A stretch of 64,000 bases of DNA from Globomyces pollinis-pini (taxonomy: Eukaryota; Chytridiomycota; Chytridiomycetes; Rhizophydiales; Globomycetaceae). Shown here one piece after another: positions 59,377-64,000 of this stretch. The DNA lies in NCBI GenBank assembly GCA_025399215.1, contig MU621146.1:16729-80728 (forward strand), read 5' to 3'. The position numbers were made by a program, and so were the translations under genes. The notes beneath the pieces are model-generated. The model was given only the letters and a program-made list of their open reading frames with translations. It was not told the origin of the DNA and searched no databases. Numbering within the stretch: position 1 is the stretch's first letter; every line of letters starts with the position of its first letter.

Positions 59377-60457
59377 CTAATATTTGATCATTTTCTTTTG
59401 TACAGATTGCTTATTTTGAACTTTGGGTTTCGCTGTTTTCGATTCATTTCCATCAATTGGCTTGCCACCAGATGCAATTAATATGTTATACTTTCGAAAG
59501 TACTTTGGACACGTTTTCTGATAAAATGAGTACTCATTGTACAACGAAGGTGGGGATAAGATTGCACTTTCTGTGGATTGCGTCGGCTTTTTAATGCTGC
59601 TTATTTTAGGAGTGTTGTTTGGGTGAATCCATTGCGGTTTCTTTCTAATCTCAATTTGATCTCTAGAATCCATTTCCATCTTATTTTCCTTAGTTTTTAA
59701 CCATTCTTGAAATGCCTTTTCGTTCAATTTTAATCGCATTAGAGACTCTTGTTTCCTGCCTTTCTCTAACTGTTCCATATCCTTTGCTAGTTCCTTCATT
59801 TGCATTTTCTTTCCTTCTGTCCACTTTTCTACTTGAGCCTGTATCCTCTGTTTTCTCTTTTCCATTTCTTTTTGTTGATGAAGCTCTCGCTTCATCTTTT
59901 TCTCCATTTCTTTTTCTTCAAGCTTCTTCCTCTCGAAAGCCTTTTCATCTTTTTGCATTTTCCATCGTTCATATGAATTCTTGTTTTTTTGTAACCTATA
60001 AAGTTAAAGTTCAGATACTTTACCTAGAAATTCAACAATGTCACATCATACCTATTCAACAAGGCATCAACTTCAGTCTCCGTAAGCATCTCCAACGATT
60101 CCATATTATAATATCCCCGTTTACTAGGCATATGTTCTTTTTCTTTGGTTCGATTCATATTTTTGGAAGTAAGCCATTGACAGTAAGCGGTATGATCAGT
60201 TTGAATATCCATCTCATCAAAACATTTAATAACCTTTCTTAACGTATCCGGGTCTGATGGATGACTGGAGTACGGTGATGAACTGTTTCTGAGCATTTCT
60301 CCAAAGTTTCTGAGGGGTGATGGTGTTTGTGTGATGAACCTCTTTCCAACGCGATTCGAATTTCCCTGTTGATCTCGCCAAATACTATTCTTCGAATAAG
60401 GTGCTACAACGTTAGAAATTTACCGCTACCGCTATGTGAGGATTCATTTGTCTGCAT
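59377..60457 (-). CDS. Coiled-coil protein, possibly CCDC34-like
   Basis: Read leftward from ATG 60457, three exons give about 320 aa. The first intron, at 60404-60423, is only 20 nt and joins MQTNESSHSGS to APYSKNSIWRDQQG. A folded-looking N-terminal part (DTLRKVIKCFDEMDIQTDHT, AYCQWLTSKNMNRTKEKEHM, MESLEMLTETEVDALLN) precedes a long Lys/Glu/Met coiled coil (FERKKLEEKEMEKKMKRELH). Then come NEKAFQEWLKTKENKMEM, a short spacer and KKPQWIHPNN. FQEWLKTKENK followed by a Trp/Pro patch resembles CCDC34, a protein linked to sperm and cilia, but I hold that lightly. No enzymatic motif. Confidence 0.6.
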
Positions 60458-60715
60458 TCTGATTTTTATAGGTTTAATTTTTAATTGAAAAAATATACGT
60501 GTTGTTTATGCAAACCACGTTCTTACCCTCCGCAGGGATATTATATTAATCATATCTGATACATAGTACCTTTCTTATCAGTTACTCTGATTGAGCTAAT
60601 TCGATTCGTATGACCATTTGAATTTCAGAAACAATAAAGAAACAATATCCCTAGATAAAATTAAAATTAATAGTATGTTTTTAATCAATATTTTCTTTTA
60701 TTTGAATAATTAAGA

Positions 60716-60920
60716 ATGCAGCTGGTTGTAAGATTTTTCACACCAATACTCGTAACTTTAGCAAAAACACGAACAATAACAAATGAAAGAATGTTACAAG
60801 CGTGAATGGAAAGCCATTAGCGAAATGACTTGCATTCTTGTAAAAGCTGATGTGGAATTATTCCCACTAGAAAATCAACTCTTTAGAATACCTTCAAATA
60901 GATCTTACAAAATTTACTAG
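60716..60920 (+). CDS. Possible small mitochondrial protein
   Basis: An ATG at 60716 opens MQLVVRFFTPILVTLAKTR, a presequence-like start with no acidic residues. Removing a 19 nt GT-AG intron (about 60804-60822) joins LQA to EMTCILVKADVELFPLEN and ends at 60920 (NRSYKIY). Two 19 nt introns are well supported in the neighbouring gene at 61.9-62.2 kb, so this is allowed but unproven. Another frame from ATG 60783 (MKECYKREWKAI) ends at the same stop without splicing. No family is recognised. Confidence 0.3.
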
Positions 60921-60965
60921 ATGATCATTTGATTTGATTAAGATTTGACTACTTTGAGTTAAATT

Positions 60966-61154
60966 ATGACATCTGAAAGTATAACCTTTACAGAATGGCC
61001 CTTCCTAATTTACATTTTTTGTAAAACAAATCAAGCACTTAGAGATTTGAATAACAAAACAATTGAAACTTTATTACAATTGAATCAACGAAGTAGCTTG
61101 AGGAAATTGTCACTAGAAAGATTAGGATCCTTTGAAGCTTTGAATATACGTTAA
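60966..61154 (+). CDS. Short unrecognised ORF
   Basis: This 62-codon ORF (MTSESITFTEWPFLIYIFCK, then LRDLNNKTIETLLQLNQRSS) has mixed composition and may be a real exon, because KTIETLLQLNQRSSLRKL looks like a normal amphipathic helix. I could not splice it to the small ORF just upstream. It may belong to that gene or be noise. Confidence 0.25.
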   Translation: MTSESITFTEWPFLIYIFCKTNQALRDLNNKTIETLLQLNQRSSLRKLSLERLGSFEALNIR

Positions 61155-61203
61155 CGTTTAGACCAGCCTTTTTTCTTGATTGCTCCTGCAGCGCTTCTCC
61201 ATT

Positions 61204-62398
61204 TCAGATAAATTGCGACCCTTTAAAGCAGTATTTTTTTGCTAAATCACTTGTAAATGAGTTTGTAATAAACAAAGGAACTGATTCTGGTTTAAATTCC
61301 TGTAGTAATTGTTCCATAAATTGCCAAGTAGAATCAATACCAGATATCCATGAGCCATTCCTTAATTTCAAAGCATTCTTGTTATTCATTATCGTCAGCA
61401 GTAACTTGTACTTGAGAATAATCTGCTCTTGTTTTTCCTTAGACAACTGCCATTGTTGAACAAGTGGACAGCAGCATCTGCACCAATATCACTAACAACT
61501 TGTAGCAATCTAGGAACAATAGACGTTTGAGAGAGAACAGCGCGAACACTGTTAACGAACCACAATTTTAGACCATCAAGTGGCAAGTGCGTTAAGAGAT
61601 GTAGAACAGATTTCAGCAAATCTTCTGTTCCAACACATCCAAAACAGATTTTAAACAGATATTCCTTATCTTGAGTACATTCTTTTGAAAATTCTACAGT
61701 AGTTTCATGTGTGATAAATCCAGATGTAATATAGAAGATATTTCCGCTTTAGCACCAACAGCTGATCCAGGACCCCAAGTTGAATTTATCCAATATGCAT
61801 TTGAATTCCTTATCTGTTGATGTTGTATATCCAATGCAGTCAATTGAGAGTTATATGGTGTAATAAGTTGAACAGCTTTCAATGGTTTCGAAACTGCCAA
61901 AGCAACATTTAATCCATACCGAACAGCATCACTAGTTTCTCTTTCGTTACCATTCATTTTCGCAGCAGAGAGACGAACAAGGAATTACAGGTACAAAATT
62001 TTCAAGTATAAAGTCTAATCCTAGAATTGGCTTTATGACTTCTTTAACAGTAGCACAATCGTAACTGGTTTTACCGCACATCTTTCCAGGTGGATGGAGT
62101 AACGGCATCAAAATGGAAAACGGGATTTGTATCTGATAGTGGAGAGTGCACCAAAGGATCTTTCAGCTTGAGCAATGGTAGCAATATGGTTTCCCATTGC
62201 TCATACCAGTTACAATAAATCTGAATAATCTTCTTTGCTGCAGAGGTGTTTAAAATAGTGAGCTGATTAACCCTAAGTCTATACCACTTTGTAATACAAG
62301 ATAATGGTAACCCTAAATAGTGAGTTGATTAACCTTAAGTCTATACCACTTTGCCATTGGGCTAGCCAATCTCTAATGGGATACCACAACCTAACCAT
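61204..62398 (-). CDS. Unrecognised helical-repeat-like protein, ultra-short introns
   Basis: Read leftward, this gene has a tentative start at 62398 (MVRLWYPIRDWLAQWQSG). The joined frame contains WYRLRVNQLTILNTSAAKK, NWYEQWETILLPLLKLKDPL, IQIPFSILMPLLHPPGKMCG and ATVKEVIKPILGLDFILEN. It continues through DAVRYGLNVALAVSKPLKAV, LLTHLPLDGLKLWFVNSV, and ends STWQFMEQLLQEFKPESVP...CFKGSQFI. Two introns here are only 19 nt (62133-62151 and 61932-61950), and a 23 nt one lies near 61452-61474. The pattern is of amphipathic helices, but I cannot name the family. At about 61694-61740 the frame shifts and I found no GT-AG solution, so a missed exon, a non-canonical intron or a frameshift is possible. 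Part of its 5' coding sequence is duplicated at 63018-63118. Confidence 0.5.
62133..62151 (-). other. 19 nt intron
   Basis: On the minus strand GT...AG bounds 19 nt; removal joins LLKLKDPL to IQIPFSILMPLLHPPG without a stop, while either frame alone soon terminates. This is among the shortest spliceosomal introns I can infer here. Confidence 0.6.
62195..62296. repeat. Duplicated fragment, copy A (inside the coding gene)
   Basis: About 102 nt from 'cattgctc' to 'gtaata' recurs at 63018-63118 with only a handful of differences. On the minus strand this copy encodes part of a continuing protein (RLRVNQLTILNTSAAKKII), so it is probably the source. Confidence 0.85.
62316..62353. repeat. Duplicated fragment, copy C (partial)
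   Basis: About 38 nt repeat the right part of copy A ('gagttgattaacc' then 'ctataccactttg'), 20 nt beyond its end, in the same orientation. It is a partial tandem duplication; in the gene it lies mostly in a proposed intron. Confidence 0.75.
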
Positions 62399-62498
62399 GA
62401 ATCCAGTTGATTGACATTTTAATCTAGTAAAAAACATTGACAAACCTTAAGTGTATTTTATCAATTCACCAAGTTAAGAATAAGTTATAAAAAAAAGT

Positions 62499-62522
62499 GA
62501 AAAGTAACAAATGTTACTTTTC
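62499..62522. repeat. Perfect 10 bp inverted repeat
   Basis: The arms gaaaagtaac and gttacttttc are perfect complements around a 4 nt centre. The site lies 8 nt before the ATG of the next ORF, where it could be a protein-binding palindrome or an RNA hairpin. Confidence 0.7.
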
Positions 62523-62529
62523 AAACAAA

Positions 62530-63075
62530 ATGGCTGCCGAACACATTAAGATCAGGTTGGAACAATACAACCTGATCAAATCAGAGCTTCCAAAATTTCA
62601 AAACATCCTCATATTTATTGAAAACAAAAACACACCCCATATTAGTGGTCAACAAGTAGCCATTCCAGTTTGATTCAAACATCGAACTGGCAAACTGATG
62701 TAAGTTATTAATAATTGATTAAATTTTGTAGTGAGTTTAATCAAAGTTATCCCGAAAAGTAATTATGTTAATTATATTAAAATTAGAGAACCCTTGTTGG
62801 AAAGATTCCAGAAGGGTATTCTCTCAAGTCGTGAAGAATCAAGAGCAGTTTCAAGAACAGTTGGGCATACGAAAATATCCAAGCTCATCGAAGCTTTTAA
62901 TTCTTTGAGCAATTCAAAAAACGGCTCTAAGTATAGCGTGTTCATTTCTGAATGGAATAACCTTTATTCTTTAGCAACTCACAACGATGGAAGTAAGCCA
63001 TTAGAACTAACAATAGGCATTGCTCTTACCAGTTACAATAAATCTGAATATCTTCTTTGCTGCAGGGGTGTTTAA
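62530..63075 (+). pseudogene. Possible broken gene ending in a duplicated fragment
   Basis: An ATG at 62530 opens MAAEHIKIRLEQYNLIKSEL for 48 codons and stops. From about 62731 a second open frame runs LIKVIPKSNYVNYIKIREPL, LERFQKGILSSREESRAVSR and VFISEWNNLYSLATHNDGSK, and ends at 63075. A GT-AG pair (about 62700-62730) lies between, but no combination I tried keeps one frame. The last 19 codons lie inside repeat copy B, which has replaced whatever 3' end the gene once had. I read this as a degraded or chimeric gene. The other possibility is a real gene with an intron I failed to place. No family recognised. Confidence 0.4.
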
Positions 63076-63118
63076 AATAATGAGTTGATTAACCCTAAGT
63101 CTATACCACTTTGTAATA
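63018..63118. repeat. Duplicated fragment, copy B (truncating an ORF)
   Basis: About 101 nt nearly identical to 62195-62296 and in the same orientation. Here the fragment is out of its coding context and supplies the end of the plus-strand ORF at 62731-63075. Confidence 0.85.
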
Positions 63119-63466
63119 AAATAGCAGTTGGTAGATATACAAGTAATCTGAATGCGTTTTGGATCTATTGAACCGGGATCGTTGCATTAGACAAGATTGA
63201 CGTTTCAGCTTTAAAAAGGTCAGCATTTTCAGCACTTTTCATTTAACTGTTGCGAATCATCAGAATTGTAATCAATTTCAGCACAGGGAATCCGTTTGTT
63301 GAATGCAGGGCGCCAGCCCGTTGCTAATCCTTAACTTTCTTTATAATTATTTTTAAATTTATGTTAAATATTAAGCTGGGAAATTTTCTAAGCCACACTT
63401 TCCTAATAGGGTAAAAAATATTTTCTTAATTTTTTTTGAAAACCAGTAGTAAGGTAATGGAGCAAT

Positions 63467-63530
63467 CCCAAAACCTCCATATGTTTAGACATATGTTGGT
63501 AACATATGTCTAACTGTATGTTGGTTTTGG
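63467..63530. repeat. Long imperfect hairpin (MITE-like)
   Basis: The outer arms ccaaaacc and ggttttgg are perfect complements, and the inner arms around 'gacatatgtt|ggt|aacatatgtc' match at about 17 of 20 positions, giving a near-complete hairpin of about 30 nt per arm. No ORF lies inside. Confidence 0.8.
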
Positions 63531-63590
63531 AAAGACATATGTTGAAGTATATGTCGTGTCTATGTCATCCCAAAACCTTCATACAGTTAG
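63531..63590. repeat. Second related hairpin / repeated arm
   Basis: 'cccaaaaccttcatacagttag' at 63569-63590 repeats the left arm of the previous hairpin with small changes, and pairs back with the 'ggttttgg' arm ending at 63530. Between them 'gacatatgttgaagtatatgtc' is itself a small inverted repeat. The two hairpins form one compound element. Confidence 0.7.
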
Positions 63591-64000
63591 TATAATTTAA
63601 TTATTTGTTTGTGAAATATGTATGTGAGTTGTAAGCAAAAAATAAAACCAATAGAGATAATAAATATTCAGTTTATTTAGCAATCAAAACTACTGATAAT
63701 TATTACAAACTAATAGTTAATAAGAGAATATACCTTTTAAGTATCCCAATTTCTAGAACAGACAACAATTACTAGAGAGAGTTAGTGTAATTAATGTTAC
63801 CTTTTTCAACCCTTGGTCAAGCACTTTCATGCCGGGGGATTAGTTACCACTCCCCTGCTCCCGGTCATTGCTCACCAGTCCTTTCGGAGCTGCGGATATT
63901 GCATCTCGGGCCCTGAATTCAAGCGTTAGAAGAAAAAAAACATCCACTCAACCCTAAGTTACCTAACCCTAGCAATTCAATTTTTATTTATTAACTATTA

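Larger units (their letters stand above)
63119..64000. other. Gene-poor right end
   Basis: I find no gene in the last 880 nt. The region contains a small GC-rich 'gggcgccagccc' block (about 63309-63320), hairpin repeats (63467-63590), a GC-richer island (about 63810-63925) and telomere-like CCCTAA words (63949-63972). The composition shifts suggest repetitive or subtelomere-like DNA. Confidence 0.5.

Noticed and set aside
61204..62398. Focadhesin or helicase identity for the unrecognised gene
   Set aside because: I considered focadhesin from the helical pattern and a helicase from TPYNSQ, but neither fits the remaining sequence as I know those families.

Overview
This 64 kb window is AT-rich, gene-dense nuclear DNA from a flagellated (zoosporic) fungus or a close relative. 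The fungal side rests on a fungalysin-type M36 metalloprotease, a YHM2-type mitochondrial carrier, a Ysc84-like SYLF/SH3 protein and a Rph1/KDM4-like demethylase. The flagellated side rests on an outer-arm dynein intermediate chain (DNAI2 type) and several axoneme-like coiled-coil and WD-repeat proteins. Complex I (NDUFS8) and a mitochondrial ribosome recycling factor indicate a respiring mitochondrion. I cannot name a species from the sequence alone. No prokaryotic operon, tRNA, rRNA or CRISPR array was found.

The most striking general property is the introns. Nearly every multi-exon gene is cut by GT-AG introns of about 19-36 nt, and only a few are longer (49, 74, about 80 and 261 nt). I placed them by requiring a continuous reading frame and, where the family is known, a continuous conserved domain. 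Simple ORF calling therefore breaks most genes into fragments, and the coordinates below are whole-gene spans from start to stop codon.

Layout: 1-3.2 kb holds two tandem C2-domain proteins (the first cut by the window edge) and a SYLF-SH3 protein. 3.2-12.2 kb holds a long upstream region, a secreted M36 protease and a very long WD40 plus helical-repeat protein. 12.4-14.7 kb holds two tandem synaptobrevins and a YHM2-like carrier. 15-23.9 kb holds a multi-pass membrane protein, eIF2D, a PRELI lipid-transfer protein, exosome subunit RRP43 and two unrecognised disordered or coiled-coil proteins. 24.3-34.9 kb holds an F-BAR protein, a large coiled-coil/EF-hand-like protein, NDUFS8, a TOCA/Bzz1-like F-BAR-SH3 protein, DNAI2 and a small charged protein. 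35.2-40.7 kb holds a single-pass membrane protein and an ABCC transporter. 40.9-49.4 kb holds three paralogous 7TM receptor-like genes interrupted by a bZIP factor and a KDM4-like demethylase. 50.1-55.3 kb holds tyrosinase, an astacin with a lectin tail, and a class I alpha-mannosidase. 55.4-61.2 kb holds RAB2, TAF6, mitochondrial RRF, a CCDC34-like coiled coil and small unresolved ORFs. 61.2-64 kb holds an unrecognised gene, a duplicated gene fragment, hairpin repeats and gene-poor DNA with telomere-like CCCTAA words.

Functional themes: flagellar axoneme (DNAI2, probably the WD/helical-repeat protein and the coiled-coil proteins); membrane traffic and curvature (two VAMPs, RAB2, two F-BAR proteins, SYLF-SH3, C2 proteins); mitochondria (YHM2, PRELI, NDUFS8, RRF); gene expression (eIF2D, RRP43, TAF6, bZIP, KDM4); and an outward-facing set (M36 protease, tyrosinase, astacin-lectin, 7TM receptors, ABCC pump) that would suit a host- or substrate-attached lifestyle. 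I did not find one new multi-gene system. The strongest unusual signals are the ultra-short introns, the 7TM family cluster, the telomere-word-bearing long intron, and the duplicated coding fragment beside palindromic repeats at the right end.
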